Shown in pieces: positions 55,051 through 62,721 of a DNA stretch of 64,000 bases (the stretch's first letter is position 1; every line of letters starts with the position of its first letter). A program made the translations under genes and the position numbers. Source of the DNA: Neobacillus sp. PS2-9. GTDB lineage: Bacteria; Bacillota; Bacilli; Bacillales; Cytobacillaceae. The stretch lies in the NCBI RefSeq assembly GCF_030915525.1, contig NZ_CP133269.1, positions 4,987,501 through 5,051,500 of the forward strand, written 5' to 3'. The notes below the pieces were generated by a model. The model worked only from the letters and a program-made list of their open reading frames with translations, had not been told where the DNA came from and did not search any database.

Positions 55051-57196
55051 GTATCTTATCACCTATACTCTTTTGTTGTAGTAATTCTTTAATTGATTTT
55101 CTTTTAAATTCAGATTCTGATGGTTCTACATTTTTTATCACTATATCTTGCTGATATTTTAAGTTTTTTTCATTTGCAGCTAAGTTAAATTGTTCTTGTT
55201 CTCTTAAACGTTCCTTTTCTACTGAACGATGTTCGTTAATTGATTTAACTCTTTCATTAATACTCAGATCATTACTTTGCAATTCTTCAGATCTCTGAAT
55301 TGCAGAGGAAACAGTGTTTTCTATCTGGTTTATTAAATTTATTTCCTCTGTTATCTCCTGATGTTGATATTTTCTTTGCTGAAGGTCATCGTATTCATGC
55401 AAATATTTTATATCAACCTCCGCCATACCCATGTACTTTTCTTCATAATCTAATAATCGGCACACTTCATATGACATCCGATTATTGCTGATTAAATAGA
55501 TGGTAGACATATTGCGAGGGTCATAAGCGATATCAACGTTCCATGTACCTTTTATTCTTGCTGAAGAAAACCATGATTCTTTCACAGCTTTGTCACATGA
55601 ATAATGCATTTTGTTAAACTTAATACCCTTTTCAGTTACCGTAGCCACACCATGTGGTAGCAAATTTAATTTAATTTGTTCTGGTGGGTAATAGGTTAAT
55701 TTCCCCGAACTGTTTTTTATGCCCCAATTCCATAATTGGATAGGGATTGGCATAACTTCATCAGCAATCATATCTTTATTCCTTGGGTAGTCCTTTATTA
55801 AGTGATGATTATTATGATATATAATTTCTGCTATAATAATCTTTGTAAAATCTTTCAAAGTCAATTTCGCATCTAAACGATAATCCTTAGCTCCCCTCTC
55901 TCTAAAATCTTTCTCTATATATCCAGGGAGTAAAGGTTTTACTCTTCTCTGAATAACATCGAAGTATTTTTCAACGATTCCTTTCCAGTCAGGTCTGTAT
56001 GGAGCTGCATTTTCAGGCACTAAATTAAATGCATTAGTTAAACGTTCAACATTATAACCCTCAAATTCCCCTCTATCTGCTAGTAACTTTTGCGGCAAAT
56101 GTTCACATGGCCACTGTTCCTTTGAAATTTTCATACCATACTCTTCACAATACATTTGTTTATCACTAGAAGTATTAGCAATAGCCATCATAGCGCCAAT
56201 CCATGATGGTCCCTCTAGTCCTACATACATCCCTGCTATTAGACGACTAAAAACATCAACCACCAAATAAACAACTGGTCTTCCAATTATCCAATCCGGA
56301 TTATATTCTGAAATTAAATAGACGTCAGCGATAGTTGCATCGATTTGAAATCTAGAACCCGGTCCAAAGGATTCACTTGTTGAATTGCCCATCATTTCCC
56401 TATAAAGTTGTTCGTACTTTGTTTTTCCTATTCTTGGTATTGTTATTTGTTTTGGGGAATACTCGCTTTTAAGAAAATATCTAAGTTGATTAATTGATGG
56501 TATCTCTTCCGTATCCATTAAAATAACTTTTTCTTCTCCGTTCTCGTAATATGTATCTTCTAAATAGAATTCCTTCAGCATCATCTTGTAAGCAAAAGGT
56601 AGTTGATTTTTCTTTTGATTAAAGTAATATTTCTGCAAAGTATATCTGAATATTTTCCTAATTTCTTCAGTAATAACAACCTTTGATACTAACTCTTTAT
56701 ACTTTCCAGGTCTTCCATTTTTATTTTTATTTTGCTTACTTTGTCCTATTGCCCCACAATTGGAGAAATCAGGTAGCAACGCATTAGGAACTTTACCCCT
56801 TTGCCAGTATTTACGTAAATACTTATAAACCGAAGGCTTGCTAATTTTATGCTTTTTCATTACCTCGTTAATTAATTTCCCTCTTGGTTTATCAAAGTAA
56901 ATATCAGGTTCTTGGTTAACAATATCTTTAATAATGTTCCATGCGTTGTCTTTACCTGCGATTGCTTTATCACTGACTATTCCACATGTTTTTGATGGCG
57001 ACTCTGATAGTTTTTTTAATAGACCTCCTTCAATAATCCCGTCCTTTATTTCTTCTACCTTTCTTAATAAAGGAAAAGCATTAGGTTCTTTTGTATCAAT
57101 AACAAATACATATTTATTATCTTCACTTATCCATAGCACACGTAATTCTTTTCCCGTTTCACAATCTACAATTAATTCATTTCCATAAAAATTCAT
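55043..57196 (-). CDS. tnsB: TnsB transposase (DDE)
   Basis: The product (717 aa) has an N-terminal winged-helix region (KHKISKPSVYKYLRKYWQRG), a retroviral-integrase-like core with Asp286 (FQIDATIADV), Asp374 (LLADRGEFEG) and Glu409 (DWKGIVEKYF), the last two 34 residues apart, and a beta-barrel plus helical tail. TnsB binds the end repeats and makes the 3' cuts and strand transfer. It overlaps tnsA by 4 bp. All catalytic residues are present. Confidence 0.95.
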   Translation of the reverse strand: MNFYGNELIVDCETGKELRVLWISEDNKYVFVIDTKEPNAFPLLRKVEEIKDGIIEGGLLKKLSESPSKTCGIVSDKAIAGKDNAWNIIKDIVNQEPDIYFDKPRGKLINEVMKKHKISKPSVYKYLRKYWQRGKVPNALLPDFSNCGAIGQSKQNKNKNGRPGKYKELVSKVVITEEIRKIFRYTLQKYYFNQKKNQLPFAYKMMLKEFYLEDTYYENGEEKVILMDTEEIPSINQLRYFLKSEYSPKQITIPRIGKTKYEQLYREMMGNSTSESFGPGSRFQIDATIADVYLISEYNPDWIIGRPVVYLVVDVFSRLIAGMYVGLEGPSWIGAMMAIANTSSDKQMYCEEYGMKISKEQWPCEHLPQKLLADRGEFEGYNVERLTNAFNLVPENAAPYRPDWKGIVEKYFDVIQRRVKPLLPGYIEKDFRERGAKDYRLDAKLTLKDFTKIIIAEIIYHNNHHLIKDYPRNKDMIADEVMPIPIQLWNWGIKNSSGKLTYYPPEQIKLNLLPHGVATVTEKGIKFNKMHYSCDKAVKESWFSSARIKGTWNVDIAYDPRNMSTIYLISNNRMSYEVCRLLDYEEKYMGMAEVDIKYLHEYDDLQQRKYQHQEITEEINLINQIENTVSSAIQRSEELQSNDLSINERVKSINEHRSVEKERLREQEQFNLAANEKNLKYQQDIVIKNVEPSESEFKRKSIKELLQQKSIGDKIHG

Positions 57197-58005
57197 GATA
57201 TTTTTCCCTCGTCCTGTAGATCATTAAACGATAATATACTGACATCTTCTCTAAGATTAATACTATCTAACATATTCACTCGAACTTTCTTTGTGGCAAG
57301 TAAATATTTAAAAAGGCTAATTCCTAATCCATCTTCTAACTTATATTTCTTTTCAAAAAAGTTAATGATTCTTAATATCTTTCCTTCGTTATTACATAAC
57401 TCGTTATACAACAACCTTGCTAAAAATCTGTTATCCTCATCTATTCTGTAACTTTGATGAATGTACTCAATGTTCTTCCACAAGTTCTTAGAGATGTCCT
57501 CGTTTGTTACAATTTCCCAATCTATTCCTTTGTTCTCCCAATACTGTCTTTCTATTTCAAGCTTTTCAATAACTCGCTTATCATTTAATTCCTGAGCTGG
57601 CTTTATACACCTTGCAAAAAAAATATATCCATTTTCTTTCTTAACTGTAATTAAAAAATCCGTTGTCATAACAATAGGAGTACCGGTATTTTTGTCAATT
57701 GGGTGTTTAATCTTTTTTTGATCAGCTATTTTTAAAGTTAATTCTCTCTCCAAGGGAAATTGTTCTCTGATATCAAAAACATTATCAGCCCAATCTAAAA
57801 TATACATATAACTTTCCTCTATATCTGAGAACAATTGCATTATTCTATTGGTTTTCCAACTTTTTGGCCTATGGGTCCTCCCTTTTGATGCGAAGTCCTG
57901 ATTGGTTAACCAAGGTTTATAGTTTTCGAGCTCCCCGCTTCCTCGTCCTTCTTTTATATATTTTTCAATTTTTTGTTCAGTCCAAGTTGTATTTCTTTTA
58001 GCCAT
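57193..58005 (-). CDS. tnsA: TnsA endonuclease
   Basis: The product (270 aa) is a restriction-enzyme-like nuclease that makes the 5' cuts at the transposon ends, giving cut-and-paste rather than replicative movement. The catalytic residues fall almost at the Tn7 positions: Glu63 (SDIEESYMYILDW), Asp116 (VMTTDFLITV) and Lys135 (ARCIKPAQEL). FDIREQFPL is a further family block. It overlaps tnsB by 4 bp and is 30 bp downstream of the first tniQ gene. Confidence 0.95.
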   Translation of the reverse strand: MAKRNTTWTEQKIEKYIKEGRGSGELENYKPWLTNQDFASKGRTHRPKSWKTNRIMQLFSDIEESYMYILDWADNVFDIREQFPLERELTLKIADQKKIKHPIDKNTGTPIVMTTDFLITVKKENGYIFFARCIKPAQELNDKRVIEKLEIERQYWENKGIDWEIVTNEDISKNLWKNIEYIHQSYRIDEDNRFLARLLYNELCNNEGKILRIINFFEKKYKLEDGLGISLFKYLLATKKVRVNMLDSINLREDVSILSFNDLQDEGKIS

Positions 58006-58035
58006 AATTTTAAAACTCCTATTTTAAAAATGAAT

Positions 58036-59904
58036 TTATTTGTCATAGCTTTGACATAACTTTTTATAATGTTCTTTTAATAATTCATCTAAATAAGGTA
58101 TCACTTCCTTCTTAAGAGTTTTTCTTATACCTGTAACCTCTAACAGTTTGAATCTACTTACTGGAGTATCTTCAAATAGTTCTTTTAATGTTTTTTCAAG
58201 TTTTCTTTTTTGAAAATCGACCGCAGACTCAACAATTTTTTTTAAAAAAAATAATGTTTTAGGATATCTTTCATCAATTCTATAGTGCCCACATTGCCTG
58301 GAAAAAGCGTGATGTGATTTTCTAAGCTGTTTTCCAGCTATTTCTTCATATTTTTTCCATTTTTTATTTGCAAATTTGGCTCGCCTTAATAGTTTTAAAT
58401 CCTCTTCGTATATATCACTTTCACCTTTTGCCTTAGGTTTAATCCCTTTTTTTGAATCAGGGGAATTTGCAAATAACCATTCCTGATCATAAATATGTAA
58501 CCAGCTAAAGACACCTCGATTTAATGAAGCTATTTCGGTTCGTGTAAAATTAGGATTATCTTCTCTTAATTTCTTCCAAATTATTCTATAGTTTTTAGTT
58601 TTATCTATTCTTGCTTTTGTTATTTTTTCCGCCTTACATTTGATTCCATTTATAATAGGGTCTGGTCCCTCCTTAATTATTTTCCTTAACGTCATTACAC
58701 TTAGTTTGGTCTTTTTTGACAATTCCTGAAGGGATATGCCCGTTTGGATTAACCTTTTAAATTCCTTTTCCCAAACATGCCCCTTTTTCATTACTCTATT
58801 ACTAAAGTATTGAACCTCCACTGGTTCTTTTTCTCCGATTCGCAGCCTATATACATAACCACAATGACATATAAAATCACCTTGATAATCTCTATTAACA
58901 AGATGAACACTAATCTCAATATTTTTTACAACGTTTTGTAAATAATGGTCAGATAGCGGATTCATACAAACCCATGGTCCCTTTCCAAAGGGTTTGAACT
59001 CAGGACTGCTTTCTATAAACTCTTGTACAGAACCAGCTAGCGAAATCATTAATAATACTTGCCGAACAGGATGAATTTTTTTAATACCCTTTTCTGAAAA
59101 ATCTTTTAGCCAATTGTGTTGCTTTGGTTGGGAATTTAGTAGCATTAAGGTCTCTTGTTTAAATTTCTGGTGTATTAAGTCATATAAATTCCCCTTTATT
59201 TTAGACAGAGGAATTGATAGCCCAGCAATTTTTATAAATTCTAGATACTTTACATATAAATTTTCTGTGCCAATTGCCTTGGGTGAGTGATCTAAAAAAT
59301 ACTCTATGTTTTTAGTAATAATACTAAGCTCCTTGATTACTTCTTCATCAACCTTATTGATAGTTGAATTAGGAACACAGTTCTCAGGAAATTCAAACCT
59401 ATTTACTGATTGTCTGTTATTATTAACCGAAGACATCATTAATACTTCAAGATGGCGAGGGCATACAAAAACTCCAGGTATCTGAAACAGCCTATCCCAA
59501 TATCCCTCACCATATCTTTTTAATTGGTCTTTTAAGCATGAAGCACAGTAATACAAATGTTCCTTTTGAGGCACATTCACCTCTTCTATTATTCTTTGCT
59601 TTCGCATGGTCGAACCTCTAATCATTTCAATAGATGTTCCTGTATCTTCAAAAGGCAAATAAAAAGGGAGAGTGGTATGACTTTTAAAAAAATAATCTAT
59701 TGTGTATTCTTTGGAAAAATGGTGTATCTTTTCTGATAGTCGTTTTATATATGTTATATATTCGAAATCAATTTCTATTCTTTTATTGTTAAAAAATTCC
59801 TTTTGCACAAAATATCTGGAACCAACTCCAATATGTCGTGAATATCTAGCTATTATACTGTAGATAGTTTCACCTTTGTAAGGAAATGGAAAATATACAA
59901 TCAT
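58036..59904 (-). CDS. TniQ/TnsD-type target selector (first copy)
   Basis: The product (622 aa) has the TniQ N-terminus (FPFPYKGETIYSIIARYSRH) and zinc cluster CASC...YWDRLFQIPGVFVCPRH, a second CHCGYVYRL cluster, a helix-turn-helix-like segment (SLQELSKKTKLSVMTLRKII) and a long C-terminus. It is the first gene at the right end, ahead of tnsA, a position where Tn7 has no gene. It is clearly diverged from the second copy, so it may recognise a different attachment site. No cas genes are present that would make it a CRISPR partner. Confidence 0.9.
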   Translation of the reverse strand: MIVYFPFPYKGETIYSIIARYSRHIGVGSRYFVQKEFFNNKRIEIDFEYITYIKRLSEKIHHFSKEYTIDYFFKSHTTLPFYLPFEDTGTSIEMIRGSTMRKQRIIEEVNVPQKEHLYYCASCLKDQLKRYGEGYWDRLFQIPGVFVCPRHLEVLMMSSVNNNRQSVNRFEFPENCVPNSTINKVDEEVIKELSIITKNIEYFLDHSPKAIGTENLYVKYLEFIKIAGLSIPLSKIKGNLYDLIHQKFKQETLMLLNSQPKQHNWLKDFSEKGIKKIHPVRQVLLMISLAGSVQEFIESSPEFKPFGKGPWVCMNPLSDHYLQNVVKNIEISVHLVNRDYQGDFICHCGYVYRLRIGEKEPVEVQYFSNRVMKKGHVWEKEFKRLIQTGISLQELSKKTKLSVMTLRKIIKEGPDPIINGIKCKAEKITKARIDKTKNYRIIWKKLREDNPNFTRTEIASLNRGVFSWLHIYDQEWLFANSPDSKKGIKPKAKGESDIYEEDLKLLRRAKFANKKWKKYEEIAGKQLRKSHHAFSRQCGHYRIDERYPKTLFFLKKIVESAVDFQKRKLEKTLKELFEDTPVSRFKLLEVTGIRKTLKKEVIPYLDELLKEHYKKLCQSYDK

Positions 59905-60002
59905 ACCTTATTAACCTCACTTTACTTAACGAATATTTCCATTTGATTCTGCGTCGCTCTTCAAATTCTTTCATCACCTCCTTCATTTCATAACAACAAA
60001 AA

Positions 60003-60126
60003 AGCACCAATTAATTAAAAAACTAAAAAGAGACAAAAATAAATAAGCATTAGTAGTTAAACTAATTTCTTTAATACTTATTTATTAGTTTTTGTCTTTC
60101 TTAAAGTTTTTTAATTAATTGGTGCT
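60003..60126 (-). repeat. Large inverted repeat ahead of the transposition operon
   Basis: Perfect 22-bp arms (60003-60024 and 60105-60126, AGCACCAATTAATTAAAAAA type) enclose a second near-perfect pair, AGACAAAAATAAATAAG/CTTATTTATTAGTTTTTGTCT. Read leftward the hairpin is followed by TTTTTTGTTGTT, so it looks like a terminator or attenuator for transcripts coming from glmS into the tns genes. Confidence 0.85.
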
Positions 60127-60186
60127 AATGGAATTAAGAATTCACTGTAGCAACAATTGCCCCATTAAACTATTTGCTCTAAAGCA

Positions 60187-60262
60187 ATTTGTGGGTAACC
60201 GGAGATAGCCATTTTAGAAATGGCTATCTCCCATTGTTATTTGTTCCTATTTCCCACAAATT
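60187..60262 (-). repeat. Second hairpin region inside the right end
   Basis: A perfect 14-bp stem, GGAGATAGCCATTT/AAATGGCTATCTCC, loop TAG (60198-60228), is enclosed by AATTTGTGGG/CCCACAAATT. It lacks a T-run on either strand, so it is not a plain terminator. Confidence 0.8.
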
Positions 60263-60328
60263 TTACTGATTATTACCAACTTTCACGAATTTAACTACTG
60301 GTGAAATTCTAATTAAAGACATACACTC

Positions 60329-60395
60329 AGTAAACAACTTTTTTTTCAAGTAAACGACTTTTTTTTCAAGTAAACAACTTTTTTTTCAAATTACA
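60329..60395. repeat. Transposon right end with three tandem TnsB-type sites
   Basis: AAGTAAACRACTTTTTTTTC-type units are repeated with an exact 20-bp period (sites near 60330, 60350 and 60370) up to the terminus ACA at 60395. They are inverted relative to the left-end sites. Confidence 0.92.
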
Positions 60396-60400
60396 GCTTC
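60396..60400. repeat. Target-site duplication, right copy (GCTTC)
   Basis: Identical to 38833-38837; it lies 21-25 bp downstream of the glmS stop codon. Confidence 0.93.
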
Positions 60401-60420
60401 AATTTTTCCTTTTACAACAA

Positions 60421-62223
60421 TTACTCAACCGTTACTGATTTAGCAAGGTTACGCGGTTTGTCTACGTCGCAATCGCGGTGTAGGGCTGCGTAGTAAGAAA
60501 GTAATTGTAATGGAATGACAGAGATAAGTGGTGTTAATAAATCATTTACTTCTGGAATCACGAAGCTGTCTTCGTCACGGTTTAGACCCTTCATTGATAT
60601 GATACATGGGTTTGCACCGCGGGCTACAACTTCTTTTACATTTCCACGAATACTTAGGTTGACACTTTCTTGTGTTGCAAGAGCGATTACTGGTGTACCT
60701 TCCTCAATTAAAGCGATGGTACCGTGCTTTAATTCACCGCCAGCAAAGCCTTCTGCTTGAATATAAGAAATCTCTTTCAGCTTTAAGGCACCTTCTAAAC
60801 CAACATAGAAGTCGATTCCGCGGCCGATGAAGAAGCAATTGCGTGTAACGGATAAAAATTCTCTTGCGATCTGTTCAATGATTTCTTTTGAATCACAAAG
60901 AACTTCCATCGCGTTCGCCACAATACCTAGCTCTTTTACAAGATCAAAATCAACACTTAGGTTACGGCTCTTCGCTGCAACTTCCGCTAAAATAACAAGA
61001 ACAGCTAATTGTGCAGTGTAAGCCTTTGTAGAAGCAACAGCAATTTCAGGACCAGCATGTAATAAAAGCGTAAAGTCTGCTTCACGAGAAAGCGTAGAAC
61101 CGGGAACGTTTGTAATCGTTAAGGCAGGGTGACCCATTTCTTTCACATTGACAAGAACGGCACGGCTGTCCGCAGTTTCTCCACTTTGTGAAATGAAAAT
61201 AAATAACGGCTTTTCAGAAAGCAATGGCATGTTATAGCCGAATTCACTTGAAATATGAACCTCAACTGGGATTTTTGCCATTTTCTCAATAAATTGCTTT
61301 CCAACTAGACCTGCGTGATAAGAAGTACCAGCAGCAATAATGTAGATCCGGTCTGCAGCATTGACCGCATCGATGATTTCACGACCAATCGTTAATTCAC
61401 CTTGCTCATTCTGGTACATTTGGATAATACGACGCATTACTAGCGGCTGTTCATCAATTTCTTTAAGCATATAGTGTGGGTACGTACCCTTTTCAATATC
61501 ACTTGCGTCAAGTTCTGCTTTATATGGAGCACGGTTGATGACTTCACCGTTAAGATTTTGAATTGTCACTTCATCCTTCGTTACGATAACAATTTCTTTG
61601 TCCATTAATTCTACGTACTGATCAGTTACTTGAAGCATAGCCATGGCGTCACTTGCTACTACATTAAAGCCATTTCCAAGACCGACAAGAAGCGGACTTT
61701 TGTTTTTCGCAACATAAATGGTATCATTGTCCTCAGCATCTAAAAGCGCAAGCGCATAAGAACCGTGTAACAATGTTAGTGTTTTACGGAAAGCTTCTAA
61801 AACGTCTAAGCCTTCGTTAACAAAAAGTTCAATCATCTGAACGATAACTTCTGTGTCTGTTTCACTAACAAAGGTTACGTCTGTTAGGTATTCGTTCTTT
61901 AACAGGTCATAGTTCTCAATGACACCATTATGAACTAACGTAAAACGGCTAGATGCACTTTGGTGTGGGTGAGAGTTTACTTTGCTTGGAACACCATGTG
62001 TTGCCCAGCGAGTATGACCAATCCCGATGTTAGCCATGACGTCCTCGTCTACAATGTTACGTAAATCAGCAATGCGGCCCTTTTCTTTGAACACGTGAAT
62101 GCCATTTGCGTTCTTAACAGCAATACCTGCTGAGTCATATCCTCTATATTCAAGTTTTTCTAACCCTTTTAATAAAATTTCTTTCGAGTCGTTATTTCCA
62201 ATATATCCAACAATTCCACACAT
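60421..62223 (-). CDS. glmS: Glutamine--fructose-6-phosphate aminotransferase
   Basis: The product (600 aa) starts MCGIVGYIG, Cys being the N-terminal nucleophile of the glutaminase domain; a longer reading would bury it. HTRWATHG and NGVIENY complete that domain. The C-terminal SIS isomerase domains show [21 protein letters not shown] and the end LAKSVTVE. It makes glucosamine-6-phosphate for cell-wall precursors. It is controlled by the ribozyme upstream. Its last codons are the conserved region read by Tn7 TnsD, and the transposon lies just beyond its stop. GGGAGGAA precedes the ATG. Confidence 0.98.
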   Translation of the reverse strand: MCGIVGYIGNNDSKEILLKGLEKLEYRGYDSAGIAVKNANGIHVFKEKGRIADLRNIVDEDVMANIGIGHTRWATHGVPSKVNSHPHQSASSRFTLVHNGVIENYDLLKNEYLTDVTFVSETDTEVIVQMIELFVNEGLDVLEAFRKTLTLLHGSYALALLDAEDNDTIYVAKNKSPLLVGLGNGFNVVASDAMAMLQVTDQYVELMDKEIVIVTKDEVTIQNLNGEVINRAPYKAELDASDIEKGTYPHYMLKEIDEQPLVMRRIIQMYQNEQGELTIGREIIDAVNAADRIYIIAAGTSYHAGLVGKQFIEKMAKIPVEVHISSEFGYNMPLLSEKPLFIFISQSGETADSRAVLVNVKEMGHPALTITNVPGSTLSREADFTLLLHAGPEIAVASTKAYTAQLAVLVILAEVAAKSRNLSVDFDLVKELGIVANAMEVLCDSKEIIEQIAREFLSVTRNCFFIGRGIDFYVGLEGALKLKEISYIQAEGFAGGELKHGTIALIEEGTPVIALATQESVNLSIRGNVKEVVARGANPCIISMKGLNRDEDSFVIPEVNDLLTPLISVIPLQLLSYYAALHRDCDVDKPRNLAKSVTVE

Positions 62224-62245
62224 TTTCTGTTTCCTCCCTGATACA

Positions 62246-62279
62246 GGGGGCAAGGCTCTTTGGAGGCGTACTTGCCCCC
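62246..62279 (-). promoter_or_regulatory. Hairpin just upstream of the glmS ribosome-binding site
   Basis: The stem GGGGGCAAG/CTTGCCCCC lies between the ribozyme and the GGGAGG of glmS, with no T-run. It could protect the 5' end left by cleavage or affect translation. Confidence 0.6.
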
Positions 62280-62334
62280 TTATCTCTGTTTTTTAGGTAT
62301 CTGTCTATACCGTTTTAAACATTACAATTAGTAT

Positions 62335-62487
62335 GCGCATATTCTTCTCTTTGTGCACAGAGTTGCCCCTATGTTTTAAAGAAGAATTTTTTCGGTTGTG
62401 CGTCTCAACCGGGAGGTATCCGCCGATCATTCGATAAACCTCCTCCTCGTCAACTAATCTATCCACTGAAGATTAGTTCAGGCGCTT
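62335..62487 (-). ncRNA. glmS ribozyme riboswitch
   Basis: Read leftward, the core elements are all present: AGCGCCTGAACT at the cleavage site, GACGAGGAGGAGGTTTATCG, CGGCGGATACCTCCCGG, the P3 stem CGGTTG/CAACCG, and the P4 stem ATTCTTC/GAAGAAT. Glucosamine-6-phosphate acts as cofactor for self-cleavage, which leads to decay of the glmS mRNA. Boundaries are approximate. Confidence 0.95.
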
Positions 62488-62563
62488 TTATTGTTCACTC
62501 TTAACACCTATCCACCTTTCTATATTAGAATGGTCAACTTGCTTTAAAAAACAAAGCATGTTT

Positions 62564-62592
62564 ATACTACTATGATTGGCAGAGTCCGTCAA
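62564..62592 (-). promoter_or_regulatory. glmS promoter
   Basis: Read leftward: -35 TTGACG (62587-62592), 17-nt spacer, -10 TAGTAT (62564-62569), about 75 bp upstream of the ribozyme cleavage site. Other -10 choices nearby are possible. Confidence 0.65.
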
Positions 62593-62683
62593 CTAATAAC
62601 CTAAAATTATAAATATTTTCCATATACAACCGATAATACATAATAAAGTATGCAGAGAGCTACTGCTTAGTTCCCCTAAATTG

Positions 62684-62711
62684 GAAAAGCTCCAGCTTTT
62701 ATGCTGGAGCC
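62684..62711 (-). terminator. Terminator of glmM
   Basis: The stem GCTCCAGC/GCTGGAGC is followed leftward by TTTTCC, 12 bp past the glmM stop; it separates glmM from the glmS transcript. Confidence 0.85.
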
Positions 62712-62721
62712 TCATTCCCAT

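Larger units (their letters stand above)
38838..60395. mobile_element. Tn7-like transposon, 21,558 bp, at the glmS site
   Basis: The left terminus reads TGTTGTTTGAAAAAAAAGTC and the right terminus, on the other strand, TGTAATTTGAAAAAAAAGTT; both continue GTTTACT. The bases flanking the element, 38833-38837 and 60396-60400, are both GCTTC, a perfect 5-bp target duplication as made by Tn7. The right end is 20 bp (plus the duplication) from the glmS stop codon. Inside are tnsA, tnsB, tnsC and two tniQ/tnsD-type genes at the glmS-proximal end, then a defence-like block, then a cassette-like block. All transposition genes look intact, so the element may be active. Confidence 0.95.

Noticed and set aside
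60329..60395. Short CRISPR-like repeats beside transposition genes (CRISPR-associated transposon)
   Set aside because: A 20-bp period with no spacers, matched by inverted copies at the left end; these are transposase-binding sites. No cas genes occur in the element.
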